The notes under the pieces were generated by a model, which worked only from the letters and a program-made list of their open reading frames with translations, did not search any database and was not told the DNA's origin. A stretch of DNA of 64,000 bases from Pseudomonas sp. Marseille-Q3773 (GTDB lineage: Bacteria; Pseudomonadota; Gammaproteobacteria; Pseudomonadales; Pseudomonadaceae): assembly GCF_916618955.1 (NCBI RefSeq), contig NZ_OU745390.1:5493113-5557112 (forward strand), written 5' to 3'. Positions 10,802-22,519 of the stretch are shown piece by piece. Position 1 is the stretch's first letter. Every line of letters starts with the position of its first letter. Made by a program: the position numbers and the translations under genes.

Positions 10802-11459
10802 CGACGAACGCGCAGCCCACCTGGCGTACCTGCAAGCGCAGGCTGACGGCCCCAGCGACAGCTTCGAACTGCTGGAGCACTCGCTCGGCAAGGCGCTGGT
10901 CTGTGCCGTGATTGGCCTGTTGCTCGGCGGACTGGGGGTATGGCTGGTCGCCCTGGCGGTACAGTTCAGTGCCAATGCCAGCAGCGCTGCCATCTGGCTG
11001 ATGTCTGGTGTCGGCCTTGGCCTGGCCGGCGCCGCGGTGCTGGTGCTGACCGGCGCCGCCTTGCTATACCGCCGGCATGGCAAGCGGGTGCTTGGCGTGA
11101 CGCCCGATACGCTGTGCTTTGCCAACGCGCAGGCACCGACACCCCTGCATGACTTTGACGGCTTCGAGGTCGAGCAAGGCTATTTCACCACGCGGCTGAT
11201 CTTTACCGTGTCGGCGTTCAGCCACGCGCCAGCCCTGACACCGGCCTGTTTCAAGGCCCTGGCCTCGCCTGACGCGGTGACCTTCGCGGGCGGCTTGCGG
11301 GTCAGGCTGTGGCTGTGCACGCCCGTCGTGGGCGGGCGCCGCCTGAGCCTGCAGCAATTGGTGGATCTGCTTTATGCCTATGTGCAAGCGGCCCAGGCCA
11401 GGCGTAGCTTGGCGCAACTGTTTCCGGGCGTTGCGCGCCTGGGTGAAACGGCCAGATGA
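10794..11459 (+). CDS. hypothetical inner-membrane protein
   Basis: A 221-residue protein built much like the preceding gene product: a short charged N-terminus (MDNDERAAHLAYLQAQ), two close hydrophobic helices at about 33-85 (ALVCAVIGLLLGGLGVWLVA; GVGLGLAGAAVLVLTGAALL), and a C-terminal soluble domain. The matching layout and length suggest that the two proteins are distant paralogs or partners. The ATG at 10794 overlaps the upstream stop; a longer frame starting at 10752 would overlap more. The M48 protease gene overlaps its end. Function unknown. Confidence 0.68.
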   Translation: MDNDERAAHLAYLQAQADGPSDSFELLEHSLGKALVCAVIGLLLGGLGVWLVALAVQFSANASSAAIWLMSGVGLGLAGAAVLVLTGAALLYRRHGKRVLGVTPDTLCFANAQAPTPLHDFDGFEVEQGYFTTRLIFTVSAFSHAPALTPACFKALASPDAVTFAGGLRVRLWLCTPVVGGRRLSLQQLVDLLYAYVQAAQARRSLAQLFPGVARLGETAR

Positions 11460-12963
11460 GCCGGGTCTGGACCTACGGCGCTGGCTGGCGATGAGGCGCC
11501 TTGGTTGGGGCTTGGCCATGCTGTTGCTGCCGCTGGCGTTGTTCGGCTGGAGCCATGTGCAGTACTGGCGCGCCGATTCGGCGCAGGAGCAGGCGCGGGT
11601 CATACGCCAATGGTTGGCTGCACCCAGCGATGCCTTGCTGCAAAGCCTGCCTTGGGCCGCGCGCAAGCAGCTCAACGGGCGGGTCGACAGGCGAGAGGCG
11701 CTGCAGGCGCAATTGGCCGTGCTCGACGCCGACCGTTACTGGCTGGGCCTGCGCAAGGGCACGGCCAGCCTCGGCGGCTGGTTGGCGCTGGGGGCTTTGT
11801 TCACAGGTGTCGGCGCCTGGCTCCGGCTGAGGGTAGACGCTTGGCGGGCGCTGCGATCGGCGCATTACCTGCACGGCCGCATGAGCGCCAGCTGGTTGGT
11901 GCTGGGCCGCTGGCTGAGTACCTATCTGGTCCTCCTGGCAGGCTCGCTGAGCCTGTCATTGCTCTATGAGACCAGCTTCGGGCTGAGCCATATGGCGCAA
12001 GGCGGCCTGACCGTTCTGATCGTGGTGCTGCCGCTGACGTCTGTGCTCCTCGTCTGCATGCGAACCCTCTGGCGATTGCGCCAACAGTGGCCGGGTATGG
12101 GCGCGCCAAGTGCGAGCTTCCTTGGTCGGCAGCTCCACCGGCAGGCGGCGCCGGCGCTGTGGCGCTGGGTCGAAGGCCTGGCTGCGCAATTGCATGCACC
12201 CGTGCCCGACCATATCGTGGTCGGGCTTGACCAAGGCTTTTTCGTTACCAGTGTACCCGTCGTGCTGCAACCCAGCGGGAGCCAGCTCAGCGGGCGGACC
12301 CTGTATCTGCCGCTACCTTGTCTGGCGGCCATGAGCCAGGTAGAGGCGGCCTCGCTGATCGGCCATGAGCTGGGCCATTTCCGCCGCCGTGACACCGAGC
12401 GAGGCAGCGAAATCTGCGCACGTTTCAGCCTGATGTGCGCGCACTACCAGGCCATGCTCGGCGCTGACAGTGCCCCGCCGTGGGCTGTGCGCCCGGTCCT
12501 GTGGATGGCCGGGCAGTTCCTGCACCACTTCCAGGTCGCGGTGCACCACTGGGGGCGGGCGCAGGAATTGCTGGCCGACCGGGCGGGTGCCGAGGTCGCT
12601 GGGCCGAAGCTGTTCATCCAGGCGCTGCTGCGGGCCATTGCCCTTGGCCGAGTGATCGATGGGTTACTGCATGTTCGCGGTGGCGAAGGCCTGCCACAGG
12701 CGTTGGCGTTGCACTTGCAACGCACCCCGTTGCAACTGGGTGAAGAGGCGCTGGGGCTGACCATTACCCATCCGTTCGATACCCACCCCGACACCGCCAC
12801 GCGCTTGCAGAACCTGAACATCCTGCTCGACCCGCAATTGCTGCAGGCAGCCTTGCGCGTGCCGTCCAGCGCTGACCAGAGGTGGTTCAACGAGCTTTGC
12901 CTGGCCTCCGACGGCGGTGCCGATGGCAAGGCTGCGGGTGGTGTTGCCAGAGACTTCACTTAA
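11443..12963 (+). CDS. membrane-bound M48-family metalloprotease
   Basis: Predicted inner-membrane zinc metallopeptidase, distantly like HtpX/Ste24. Four hydrophobic segments occupy the first 200 residues. The active-site HExxH is in SLIGHELGHFRRRD, and the third-ligand motif ELLADRAGAE lies downstream as expected, so it should be active. The start is uncertain: GTG at 11443 overlaps the previous stop by 17 bp, ATG at 11491 would give a shorter form, and ATG at 11374 would overlap by 86 bp. It is the last gene of the 9693-12963 operon. It probably processes or quality-controls a membrane partner, perhaps the cotranscribed proteins. Confidence 0.8.
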   Translation: MKRPDEPGLDLRRWLAMRRLGWGLAMLLLPLALFGWSHVQYWRADSAQEQARVIRQWLAAPSDALLQSLPWAARKQLNGRVDRREALQAQLAVLDADRYWLGLRKGTASLGGWLALGALFTGVGAWLRLRVDAWRALRSAHYLHGRMSASWLVLGRWLSTYLVLLAGSLSLSLLYETSFGLSHMAQGGLTVLIVVLPLTSVLLVCMRTLWRLRQQWPGMGAPSASFLGRQLHRQAAPALWRWVEGLAAQLHAPVPDHIVVGLDQGFFVTSVPVVLQPSGSQLSGRTLYLPLPCLAAMSQVEAASLIGHELGHFRRRDTERGSEICARFSLMCAHYQAMLGADSAPPWAVRPVLWMAGQFLHHFQVAVHHWGRAQELLADRAGAEVAGPKLFIQALLRAIALGRVIDGLLHVRGGEGLPQALALHLQRTPLQLGEEALGLTITHPFDTHPDTATRLQNLNILLDPQLLQAALRVPSSADQRWFNELCLASDGGADGKAAGGVARDFT

Positions 12964-13052
12964 TCTTTCCCATTTGCAGGTGTATCGTATTCGCCCTTCA
13001 TCGCCAGCCATGCTGGCAGCTTGATTGCGCAGAACATGAGGTACCCGCAGCG

Positions 13053-14435
13053 ATGTCCTTCACCCGTCGACAAATGCTCAAGGGCCTGACCGGCCTGGTT
13101 GTGGTTGGCCTGGGCGCCGGTGGCGCGGCGCGTTACTGGCTGGGCCGGGTCGAGGACGAGAACGCCGGGCATGATTACCAGCTGATCGCCGCACCGCTGG
13201 ACGTCGAGCTGGTACCGGGGTTCAAGACCGAGGCCTGGGCGTTCGGCCCCTCGGCCCCGGGCACCGAGTTGCGTGTGCGCCAGGGTACCTGGCTGCGGGT
13301 GCGCTTCATCAACCATCTGCCGGTGGAAACCACCATCCATTGGCACGGCATCCGCCTGCCGCTGGAAATGGACGGTGTGCCTTATGTGTCGCAGCTGCCA
13401 GTCAAGCCGGGCGAGTACTTCGACTACAAGTTCCGCGTGCCGGATGCCGGCAGCTACTGGTACCACCCGCATGTCAGCAGCTCGGAGGAGCTGGGTCGTG
13501 GCCTGGTCGGCCCGCTGATCGTCGAGGAGCGCGAGCCGACCGGGTTCCGCCATGAGCGCACGCTGAGCCTGAAAAACTGGCATGTGGACGAGCAGGGCGC
13601 CTGGCTGCCGTTCAGCATCCCCCGCGAGGCCGCGCGCAACGGCACCGCCGGGCGGCTGATCACCGTCAATGGCCAGGCCGATTCGGTCACCGAGCTGCCG
13701 GCCGGGCAAGTGGTGCGTGTACGCCTGTTGAACCTGGACAACACCTGGACCTACCGCATCAACCTGAAGGGCAATTGCGAGGCGATGATCTATGCCCTGG
13801 ACGGCAACCCGGTGACGCCTCGGCCGCTGGACGACGATTACTGGCTTGGCCCGGGCATGCGCATCTGCCTGGCCATCCGCATTCCCCAGGCGGGCGAGGA
13901 AATTTCCCTGCGGGACGGCTTTGTCCGCCTGGGCACGCTGCGTTCGCTGCCCAGCAACGACGCACCAGGAAACTGGCCGCCGGCGCTGCCGCCCAACCCG
14001 ATTGCCGAACCGGACCTGGAGAACGCCGAAAAGCTCAACTTCAATTTCGAATGGGCGGCGAAGGTTTCTGTCAGCACAGACCAGGACAAGCCCTCGAGCA
14101 TGTGGCAGATCAACGGCCAGGCCTGGGACATCACCGACAAGACCTGCGCCGACCGACCGATCGCCACGTTGAAGAAGGGCAAGAGCTACATCTTCGAGCT
14201 GAAGAACATGACCCAGTACCAGCACCCGATCCACCTGCATGGCATGAGTTTCAAGGTGATTGCCTCGAACCGCCACGACATCAAGGAGCCGTGGTTCACC
14301 GACACCTACCTGCTGGGCCGGAACGAGCGCGCCCAGGTGGCACTGGTAGCGGATAACCCGGGTACCTGGATGTTCCACTGCCACGTCATCGACCACATGG
14401 AAACCGGCCTGATGGCCGCGATCGCGGTGGTCTGA
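13053..14435 (+). CDS. multicopper oxidase, Tat-exported
   Basis: A 460-residue periplasmic laccase-like copper oxidase. It starts MSFTRRQMLKGLTG, a twin-arginine signal followed by a hydrophobic stretch. All copper motifs are present: HWHG (TTIHWHGI), HPHV (YWYHPHVSS), HPIHLHGMSF, and the C-terminal HCHVIDHMETGLM that binds type 1 and type 3 copper. An insert rich in Asn and Glu (about 315-340) separates domains 2 and 3. The ATG at 13053 is chosen because the Tat signal begins there; the longer frame has no extra homology. It overlaps tadA by one base. Likely roles are copper tolerance or metal oxidation; the substrate is not evident. Confidence 0.92.
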   Translation: MSFTRRQMLKGLTGLVVVGLGAGGAARYWLGRVEDENAGHDYQLIAAPLDVELVPGFKTEAWAFGPSAPGTELRVRQGTWLRVRFINHLPVETTIHWHGIRLPLEMDGVPYVSQLPVKPGEYFDYKFRVPDAGSYWYHPHVSSSEELGRGLVGPLIVEEREPTGFRHERTLSLKNWHVDEQGAWLPFSIPREAARNGTAGRLITVNGQADSVTELPAGQVVRVRLLNLDNTWTYRINLKGNCEAMIYALDGNPVTPRPLDDDYWLGPGMRICLAIRIPQAGEEISLRDGFVRLGTLRSLPSNDAPGNWPPALPPNPIAEPDLENAEKLNFNFEWAAKVSVSTDQDKPSSMWQINGQAWDITDKTCADRPIATLKKGKSYIFELKNMTQYQHPIHLHGMSFKVIASNRHDIKEPWFTDTYLLGRNERAQVALVADNPGTWMFHCHVIDHMETGLMAAIAVV

Positions 14436-14914
14436 TGCGCCCGCAGATCATCGATCGCAGCCGCGATCATGAATTCATGCGCCTGGCCCTGGCCTTGGCC
14501 GCCGAGGGCGCGGCCCTGGGCGAAGTGCCGGTGGGCGCGGTGCTGGTGCAGCATGGCCAGGTCATCGGCCAGGGTTTCAACCGGCCGATCATCGACAGTG
14601 ACCCCAGCGCGCATGCCGAAATGGTGGCGATCCGGGCGGCGGCCAGGTCGGCCAGCAACTACCGCCTGCCTGGCAGCACCCTGTACGTGACCCTGGAACC
14701 GTGCAGCATGTGTGCGGGGCTGATCGTGCATTCACGGGTCATGCGGGTGGTGTACGGGGCGCTGGAACCCAAGGCGGGGATCGTGCAGAGCCAGGGGCAG
14801 TTCTTCGGCCAGGGCTTCCTGAACCACCGGGTGATGGTGGAGGGCGGGGTGCTGGCGCAGGAGTGCGGGCAGATCCTCAGTGATTTCTTCAAGGCGCGCC
14901 GGGCCAAGTCTTGA
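14435..14914 (+). CDS. tadA: tRNA-specific adenosine deaminase
   Basis: Deaminates A34 of tRNA-Arg(ACG) to inosine for wobble decoding. The 159-residue cytidine-deaminase-fold enzyme has zinc ligand H60 and proton-shuttling E62 in HAEMVAIR, and C90/C93 in PCSMCAG. The ending FFKARRAKS is typical. The start codon overlaps the multicopper oxidase stop by one base. A REP pair follows the stop within 10 bp and lies before the convergent mltF gene. Confidence 0.96.
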   Translation: MRPQIIDRSRDHEFMRLALALAAEGAALGEVPVGAVLVQHGQVIGQGFNRPIIDSDPSAHAEMVAIRAAARSASNYRLPGSTLYVTLEPCSMCAGLIVHSRVMRVVYGALEPKAGIVQSQGQFFGQGFLNHRVMVEGGVLAQECGQILSDFFKARRAKS

Positions 14915-14920
14915 CCTGTG

Positions 14921-15018
14921 CCAGCCTCTTCGCGGGCAAACCCGCTCCCGCAGGAATACCACTCTCTTCAAAACCAGTGATTTACCTGTGGGAGCGGGTT
15001 TACCCGCGAAGAGGACGG
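14921..15018. repeat. REP pair (inverted)
   Basis: CCTCTTCGCGGGCAAACCCG at 14925 and its inverted partner TGTGGGAGCGGGTTTACCCG near 14987, separated by about 33 bp. It lies between the convergent genes tadA and mltF. The inverted pair could serve as a bidirectional transcription stop. Confidence 0.9.
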
Positions 15019-15025
15019 TGCCGGC

Positions 15026-16785
<1,760 letters not shown>

Positions 16786-19700
16786 ATGTTGATCCTGCGC
16801 GGCGCTCCTGCCCTTTCTGCCTTTCGCCACGGTAAATTACTCGAGCAACTGAGCCAGAAAGTCCCCGCTGTTACTGGTTTGTATGCCGAATTCGCCCACT
16901 TCGCCGATGTCGACGGCGAGCTGACCGCCGACCAGCAGCAGGTGCTGGGCCGTCTGCTCAAGTACGGCCCGAGCGTGCCGGTACAGGAGCCGAGCGGCCG
17001 CCTGTTCCTGGTCGTACCGCGCCTGGGCACCATTTCGCCGTGGGCCAGCAAGGCCAGCGACATCGCCCACAACTGCGGCCTGCAAGCCATCCAGCGCCTC
17101 GAGCGCGGTATCGCCTACTACGTCGCTGGCGACCTGAGCGCCGCCGATGCCGAGCTGATCGCTGCCGAACTGCACGACCGCATGACCCAGCGCGTGCTCG
17201 GCCAGCTGGAGCAGGCCGCCGACATGTTCAGCCACGCCCAGCCCAAGCCGATGACCTCGGTGGACATCCTGGCCGGCGGCCGTGACGCCCTCGCCAAGGC
17301 CAACATCGACCTGGGCCTGGCCCTGGCCGAAGACGAGATCGACTACCTGGTCAATGCCTTCCAGGGCCTCAAGCGCAACCCGAACGACATCGAACTGATG
17401 ATGTTCGCCCAGGCCAACTCCGAGCATTGCCGCCACAAGATCTTCAACGCCAGTTGGGACATCGACGGCCAGGCCCAGGAAAAAAGCCTGTTCGGCATGA
17501 TCAAGAACACCTACCAGATGCACAGCGAAGGCGTGCTGTCTGCGTACAAGGACAACGCCTCGGTGATCGTCGGCAACGTGGCCGGCCGTTTCTTCCCGAA
17601 CCCTGAGACCCGCCAGTACGGCGCGGTGCAGGAGCCGGTGCACATCCTGATGAAAGTGGAAACCCACAACCACCCGACCGCCATCGCGCCGTTCTCCGGT
17701 GCGTCCACCGGCTCGGGTGGCGAAATCCGCGACGAAGGCGCCACCGGCCGTGGTGCCAAGCCCAAGGCTGGCCTGACCGGTTTCACCGTGTCCAACCTGC
17801 GCATCCCGGGCTTCGAACAGCCGTGGGAGCAGAACTACGGCAAGCCAGGCCGTATTGTCGACGCCCTCGACATCATGGTCGAAGGCCCGCTAGGTGGCGC
17901 CGCGTTCAACAACGAATTCGGCCGCCCGGCCCTGACCGGCTACTTCCGTACTTTCGAGCAGGCCATCAACACCCCCCGCGGTGAAGAAGTACGCGGCTAC
18001 CACAAGCCGATCATGCTCGCCGGCGGCATGGGCAACATCCGTGAAGACCACGTACAGAAGGGCGAGATCACCGTCGGCGCCAAGCTGATCGTGCTCGGTG
18101 GCCCGGCCATGCTGATCGGCCTGGGCGGTGGTGCCGCTTCGTCGGTGGCCACCGGTGCCAGCTCGGCGGACCTCGACTTCGCTTCGGTACAGCGCGAAAA
18201 CCCTGAAATGGAGCGCCGCTGCCAGGAGGTCATCGACCGTTGCTGGCAGCTGGGCGACAAGAACCCGATCGCCTTCATCCACGACGTCGGCGCCGGCGGT
18301 ATCTCCAACGCCTTCCCCGAACTGGTCAACGATGGCGGCCGTGGTGGCCGCTTCGAACTGCGCAACGTGCCCAACGACGAGCCGGGCATGGCCCCGCACG
18401 AAATCTGGAGCAACGAGTCGCAGGAACGTTACGTGCTGGCCGTCAGCGCCGAGGACTTCGAGCGCTTCCAGGCCATCTGCGAGCGCGAGCGCTGCCCGTT
18501 CGCGGTAGTCGGCGAAGCCACTGCCGAGCCGCACCTGACCGTTACCGACAGCCACTTCGGCAACACCCCGGTGGACATGCCGCTGGACGTGCTGCTGGGC
18601 AAGCCGCCGCGCATGCACCGTTCGGTTACCCGCGAAGCCGAGCTGGGCGATGACTTCGACCCGAGCCAGCTGGACCTCGACACCGCCGTACAGCGCGTGC
18701 TCAGCCACCCGGCCGTGGCCAGCAAGAGCTTCCTGATCACCATCGGCGACCGCACCATCACCGGCCTGGTGGCCCGCGACCAGATGGTCGGCCCGTGGCA
18801 GGTTCCGGTGGCCGACTGCGCTGTCACCGCCACCAGCTTCGACGTCTACACCGGTGAAGCCATGGCCATGGGCGAACGTACCCCGCTGGCCCTGCTGGAC
18901 GCCCCGGCGTCGGGCCGCATGGCCATTGGCGAGGTACTCACCAACCTGGCTGGCGCGCGTATCGAAAAACTCTCCGACATCAAGCTGTCGGCCAACTGGA
19001 TGTCCGCTGCCGGCCACCCCGGTGAAGACGCCCGCCTGTACGACACCGTCAAGGCTGTCGGCATGGAGCTGTGCCCGGAGCTGGGCCTGACCATTCCGGT
19101 CGGCAAGGACTCCATGTCGATGAAGACCAAGTGGAGCGAGGACGGTGTCGAGAAGAGCGTCACCGCGCCGATGTCGCTGATCGTCAGCGGCTTCGCCCCG
19201 GTGGTCGACATCCGCAGCACCCTGACCCCGCAACTGCGCATGGACAAGGGCGAGACCGACCTGATCCTGATCGACCTGGGCCGCGGCAAGAACCGCATGG
19301 GCGCCTCGATCCTGGCCCAGACCTACGGCAAGCTCGGCGCCGAGGCTCCGGATGTCGACGATGCCGAAGACCTGAAGGCGTTCTTCGCCGTGATCCAGGG
19401 CCTGAACGCCGACGGCCACCTGCTCGCCTACCATGACCGTTCCGACGGCGGCCTGGTCACCACCGTGCTGGAAATGGCCTTCGCCGGCCACTGCGGCCTT
19501 GACCTGCACCTCGACCCGCTGACCGACAGCAAGGCCGACGTGCCGGCCATTCTCTTCAACGAAGAACTGGGCGCGGTCATCCAGGTTCGCCAGGATGCCA
19601 CCCCGGACGTATTGGCACAGTTCAGCGCCGCTGGCCTGGGCGAAGAATGCGTCGCGGTGATCGGCAAGCCGGTCAACAACGGTGAAGTGTCCATCAGCCT

Positions 19701-20685
19701 GAACGGCGAAGTGCTGTTCGACGATGACCGCCGCATGCTGCAGCGCCAGTGGGCTGAAACCAGCTACCAGATCCAGCGCCTGCGCGACAACGCCGACTGT
19801 GCCGACCAGGAATTCGACCTGCTGCTCGAGGAAGACAACCCGGGCCTGTCGGTGAAACTGGGCTTCGACGTCAACGAAGACATCGCCGCGCCGTACATCA
19901 AGAAAGGCATTCGCCCGCAAGTGGCGATCCTGCGCGAGCAGGGCGTCAACGGCCAGGTCGAGATGGCTGCCGCCTTCGACCGCGCCGGCTTCGCTGCCAT
20001 CGACGTGCACATGAGCGACATCCTGGCTGGCCGTGTCGACTTCGAAGCGTTCAAGGGCCTGGTCGCCTGCGGCGGCTTCTCCTACGGCGACGTGCTGGGT
20101 GCCGGTGAAGGCTGGGCCAAGTCGGCGCTGTTCAACAGCCGCGCCCGCGACGCCTTCCAGGCCTTCTTCGAGCGTACCGACAGCTTCGCCCTGGGCGTGT
20201 GCAACGGCTGCCAGATGATGTCCAACCTGCACGAGCTGATCCCGGGCACCGAGCACTGGCCGCACTTCGTGCGCAACCGCTCGGAGCAGTTCGAAGCGCG
20301 CGTGGCCATGGTCGAGGTGCAGAAATCCAACTCGATCTTCCTGCAGGGCATGGCCGGTTCGCGCATGCCGATCGCCATCGCCCACGGTGAAGGCCATGCC
20401 GAATTCGCCAGCGAAGAGGCACTGCTGGCTGCGGACCTGTCCGGCTGCGTGGCCCTGCGCTACGTCGACAACCACGGCAAGGTCACCGAAGCCTACCCGG
20501 CCAACCCGAACGGCTCGCCGCGTGGTATCACCGGCCTGACCAGCCGCGACGGCCGCGTGACCATCATGATGCCGCACCCGGAGCGCGTGTTCCGCGCCGT
20601 GCAGAACTCCTGGCGCCCGGACGAGTGGCAGGAAGATGCCGCGCTGATGCGCATGTTCCGCAACGCCCGGGTGTGGGTGAACTGA
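16786..20685 (+). CDS. purL: phosphoribosylformylglycinamidine synthase
   Basis: Fourth step of purine synthesis: FGAR plus glutamine and ATP to FGAM. This is the large single-chain gammaproteobacterial form, 1299 residues. It has an N-terminal PurS-like domain (about 1-150), two AIRS-type synthase halves with the signatures [20 protein letters not shown] and [12 protein letters not shown], and a C-terminal glutaminase with the nucleophile in [10 protein letters not shown] and the later HGEGHAEF. The start [15 protein letters not shown] is standard for pseudomonads. A 1020-codon antisense open frame here is a codon-bias shadow. A NIF3-like gene starts 3 bp after the stop. Confidence 0.98.
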   Translation: MLILRGAPALSAFRHGKLLEQLSQKVPAVTGLYAEFAHFADVDGELTADQQQVLGRLLKYGPSVPVQEPSGRLFLVVPRLGTISPWASKASDIAHNCGLQAIQRLERGIAYYVAGDLSAADAELIAAELHDRMTQRVLGQLEQAADMFSHAQPKPMTSVDILAGGRDALAKANIDLGLALAEDEIDYLVNAFQGLKRNPNDIELMMFAQANSEHCRHKIFNASWDIDGQAQEKSLFGMIKNTYQMHSEGVLSAYKDNASVIVGNVAGRFFPNPETRQYGAVQEPVHILMKVETHNHPTAIAPFSGASTGSGGEIRDEGATGRGAKPKAGLTGFTVSNLRIPGFEQPWEQNYGKPGRIVDALDIMVEGPLGGAAFNNEFGRPALTGYFRTFEQAINTPRGEEVRGYHKPIMLAGGMGNIREDHVQKGEITVGAKLIVLGGPAMLIGLGGGAASSVATGASSADLDFASVQRENPEMERRCQEVIDRCWQLGDKNPIAFIHDVGAGGISNAFPELVNDGGRGGRFELRNVPNDEPGMAPHEIWSNESQERYVLAVSAEDFERFQAICERERCPFAVVGEATAEPHLTVTDSHFGNTPVDMPLDVLLGKPPRMHRSVTREAELGDDFDPSQLDLDTAVQRVLSHPAVASKSFLITIGDRTITGLVARDQMVGPWQVPVADCAVTATSFDVYTGEAMAMGERTPLALLDAPASGRMAIGEVLTNLAGARIEKLSDIKLSANWMSAAGHPGEDARLYDTVKAVGMELCPELGLTIPVGKDSMSMKTKWSEDGVEKSVTAPMSLIVSGFAPVVDIRSTLTPQLRMDKGETDLILIDLGRGKNRMGASILAQTYGKLGAEAPDVDDAEDLKAFFAVIQGLNADGHLLAYHDRSDGGLVTTVLEMAFAGHCGLDLHLDPLTDSKADVPAILFNEELGAVIQVRQDATPDVLAQFSAAGLGEECVAVIGKPVNNGEVSISLNGEVLFDDDRRMLQRQWAETSYQIQRLRDNADCADQEFDLLLEEDNPGLSVKLGFDVNEDIAAPYIKKGIRPQVAILREQGVNGQVEMAAAFDRAGFAAIDVHMSDILAGRVDFEAFKGLVACGGFSYGDVLGAGEGWAKSALFNSRARDAFQAFFERTDSFALGVCNGCQMMSNLHELIPGTEHWPHFVRNRSEQFEARVAMVEVQKSNSIFLQGMAGSRMPIAIAHGEGHAEFASEEALLAADLSGCVALRYVDNHGKVTEAYPANPNGSPRGITGLTSRDGRVTIMMPHPERVFRAVQNSWRPDEWQEDAALMRMFRNARVWVN

Positions 20686-20688
20686 GGC

Positions 20689-21000
20689 GTGTACAAGCTC
20701 GCCTTCTTCGTCCCTGCCAGCCACGTCGAAGTGGTCAAGGCTGCTGTGTTCGCCGCGGGTGGCGGGCGCATCGGCGACTATGACCACTGCGCCTGGCAAA
20801 CCCTGGGCCAGGGCCAGTTCCGCCCGTTGGACGGCAGCCAGCCGTACCTCGGGCAAACTGGCCAGGTCGAGGTGGTGGAGGAGTGGAAGGTGGAGCTGGT
20901 GGTGGCCGACGAGCTGATTGCCCAGGCCGTCGCTGCGCTCAGGCAGAGCCACCCGTACGAGACGCCAGCCTACGAGGTCTGGCGGCTCGCCGAGTTCTAG
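20689..21000 (+). CDS. YqfO/NIF3-like small protein
   Basis: A 103-residue protein starting with GTG three bases after the purL stop. It begins (M)YKLAFFVPASHVEVVKAAVF and ends with the pattern AALRQSHPYETPAYEVW; the HPYETP motif is characteristic of the CutA-like insert domain of NIF3/YqfO proteins. The stand-alone form is common in proteobacteria, its biochemical role is unknown, and metal or small-molecule binding is a guess. It is probably cotranscribed with purL and is followed by a REP pair. Confidence 0.85.
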   Translation: MYKLAFFVPASHVEVVKAAVFAAGGGRIGDYDHCAWQTLGQGQFRPLDGSQPYLGQTGQVEVVEEWKVELVVADELIAQAVAALRQSHPYETPAYEVWRLAEF

Positions 21001-21010
21001 ATCGCATCAA

Positions 21011-21103
21011 GGCCGTTCGCGGGCAAGCCCGCTCCCGCAGGGACATCACCGTCTTCAGAACCCGTGATATCCGTGTGGGAGCGGGCTTGCCCGCGAAAGG
21101 GCC
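21011..21103. repeat. REP pair (inverted)
   Basis: GGCCGTTCGCGGGCAAGCCC at 21011 and the inverted TGTGGGAGCGGGCTTGCCCG near 21074. This variant has GGGCTTGCCC in the stem instead of the GGGTTTACCC seen at 0.5, 15.0 and 23.5 kb. It separates the purL operon from the convergent tatC gene. Confidence 0.88.
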
Positions 21104-21865
21104 CTACAATCCAGCCACAATCTCCTTGCCCTGCTCGGGCCGCTGCAACCAGGCGCAAGCCAGCAGCCCCACCTCGAACAGCACCCACATCGGCACCGCC
21201 AGCATCGTCTGCGAAAACACATCCGGCGGCGTCAGGATCATCCCCACCACAAAGCAGCCAACGATCACGTAGGGCCTGCTACGGCGCAATGTCGCCACAT
21301 CGGCCAACCCCACCCAGACCACGATGAAGGTCGCCACCGGGATCTCGAAGGCCAGCCCGAACGCCAGGAACAGCGCCAGGATGAAGTCCAGGTACTGGCT
21401 GATGTCGGTCATCATCGCTACGCCTTCGGGCGTCACGCTGGCAAAGAAGCCGAACATCATCGGGAACACCAGGAAGAACGCGAAGGCCATGCCGGCATAG
21501 AACAGCACGATGCTCGACACCAGCAACGGCAGGGCAATACGCCGTTCGCGACGGTACAGCCCGGGCGCCATGAACCCCCAGGCCTGGTGCAGCAGCAGCG
21601 GCATGGCGAGGAAAAGCGCACACATCGCAGTCAGCTTGAACGGCGTCAGGAACGGCGAAGTGACGCTGGTGGCGATCATGCTTGCGCCCTCCGGCAGAAA
21701 GCGCCGCAGCGGTTCGGATATCAAGGTGTACAGCGTCTGGGCGAAGGGGAACAGGCCGGCGAACAGCAGCGCGACCAGCCCCAGGCAGCGCACCAGGCGC
21801 TTGCGCAGGTCGCGCAGGTGTTCGGTCAGCGGCATGCTGGCCGTCGGGTCCATTGCCGTGCTCAT
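21104..21865 (-). CDS. tatC: Sec-independent translocase TatC
   Basis: Receptor component of the twin-arginine translocase that recognises RR signal peptides. The 253-residue protein has six predicted transmembrane segments and the conserved N-terminal [18 protein letters not shown], with the Glu-His-Leu-Arg-Arg core. It follows tatB with an ATGA overlap. Because most pseudomonads carry a main tatABC near other genes, this locus may be a second Tat set serving the neighbouring Tat-signal phosphatases; that needs the full genome to confirm. Confidence 0.95.
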   Translation of the reverse strand: MSTAMDPTASMPLTEHLRDLRKRLVRCLGLVALLFAGLFPFAQTLYTLISEPLRRFLPEGASMIATSVTSPFLTPFKLTAMCALFLAMPLLLHQAWGFMAPGLYRRERRIALPLLVSSIVLFYAGMAFAFFLVFPMMFGFFASVTPEGVAMMTDISQYLDFILALFLAFGLAFEIPVATFIVVWVGLADVATLRRSRPYVIVGCFVVGMILTPPDVFSQTMLAVPMWVLFEVGLLACAWLQRPEQGKEIVAGL

Positions 21866-22149
21866 TCGGGCATTCTCCCTGGCTGTGTCGTGGCCGCTCC
21901 ATTGGCGGCATCTGCGCCGAGGCGGACGCCCTGGCGCAGTTCCTGCTCCAGGCGCTGCAAGGGCGCGTTATCGAAGCCAGGCAGCTCGATCTCCCGTTCC
22001 ACTTGCGCGCGCAAGGCCTGCATGGCCCGGCGCGCCTGGCCCAGGCCACGACCGAAGGTGCGTGCCGCCAGCGGCAGGCGCTCCGGGCCCAGCACCAGCA
22101 GGGCGACGACGCCTACCAGCAACAGTTCGCTGAAGCCTACCTCGAACAT
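21862..22149 (-). CDS. tatB: Sec-independent translocase TatB
   Basis: A 95-residue protein with the TatB pattern: a single N-terminal helix ([20 protein letters not shown]), the GPERLP hinge, then an amphipathic helix and a charged tail. TatB forms the receptor complex with TatC. The start at 22149 shares one base with the tatA stop (TGATG), and the stop overlaps the tatC start. Longer upstream starts would overlap tatA and add no TatB-like sequence. Confidence 0.94.
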   Translation of the reverse strand: MFEVGFSELLLVGVVALLVLGPERLPLAARTFGRGLGQARRAMQALRAQVEREIELPGFDNAPLQRLEQELRQGVRLGADAANGAATTQPGRMPE

Positions 22150-22376
22150 CAGGCCTGGCGGTCCGTGTGCTGCTGCGCCGCCTGGCCGGTCAGCGGGCAT
22201 TGCGGCACCTGCGTGGGGCCAGCCGCGCTGGCGTCGTTGTCGCCGCCCATGGACTTGCGAAAGCCCTGGATCGCCTCGCCCACATCGCTACCCAGGCCCT
22301 TGAGGCGCTTGGTACCAAACAGCAGGAATACGATCAGCAGTACGATCACCAGTTGCCAGATTCCAATGCCACCCAT
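22149..22376 (-). CDS. tatA: Sec-independent translocase TatA
   Basis: Pore-forming component of the twin-arginine translocase, 75 residues. It has the TatA signature: [20 protein letters not shown], then [20 protein letters not shown], an amphipathic helix and a polar tail. It is first of tatA-tatB-tatC and divergent from gspK, with 143 bp between the starts. A PhoB-box-like pair at 22430-22447 faces this gene. The true start is the ATG at 22376; the longer frame to 22517 is non-coding leader. Confidence 0.95.
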   Translation of the reverse strand: MGGIGIWQLVIVLLIVFLLFGTKRLKGLGSDVGEAIQGFRKSMGGDNDASAAGPTQVPQCPLTGQAAQQHTDRQA

Positions 22377-22429
22377 TGCGACCACTCCTGTAAGGTCATG
22401 AAAAGGAAGGGCAATCGTGCCTTGTGCAG

Positions 22430-22447
22430 ATGACGGGCACATGACGA
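22430..22447 (-). promoter_or_regulatory. PhoB-box-like repeats before tatA
   Basis: Read toward tatA: TCGTCAT-GTGC-CCGTCAT, two 7-bp direct repeats with 11-bp spacing, matching the CTGTCAT half-site at 5/7 and 6/7. Ten bases further is CACGAT, a weak -10, and tatA starts 53 bp downstream of the box. It is a candidate site for PhoB control of the Tat operon. Confidence 0.5.
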
Positions 22448-22519
22448 TCGGTTGCTGCCATCTACCTGCAACACCCGACGTGTTGACTGGCGTTTTCATC
22501 TGCTTGTGGGTGTGCATGA

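Noticed and set aside
12960..14396. 478-codon antisense frame over the multicopper oxidase
   Set aside because: Shadow; the sense frame has every copper-binding motif.
17890..20952. 1020-codon antisense open frame
   Set aside because: It lies wholly opposite purL, is rich in Ala/Val/Asp/His as expected for a shadow of GC-biased codons, and has no recognisable domain.
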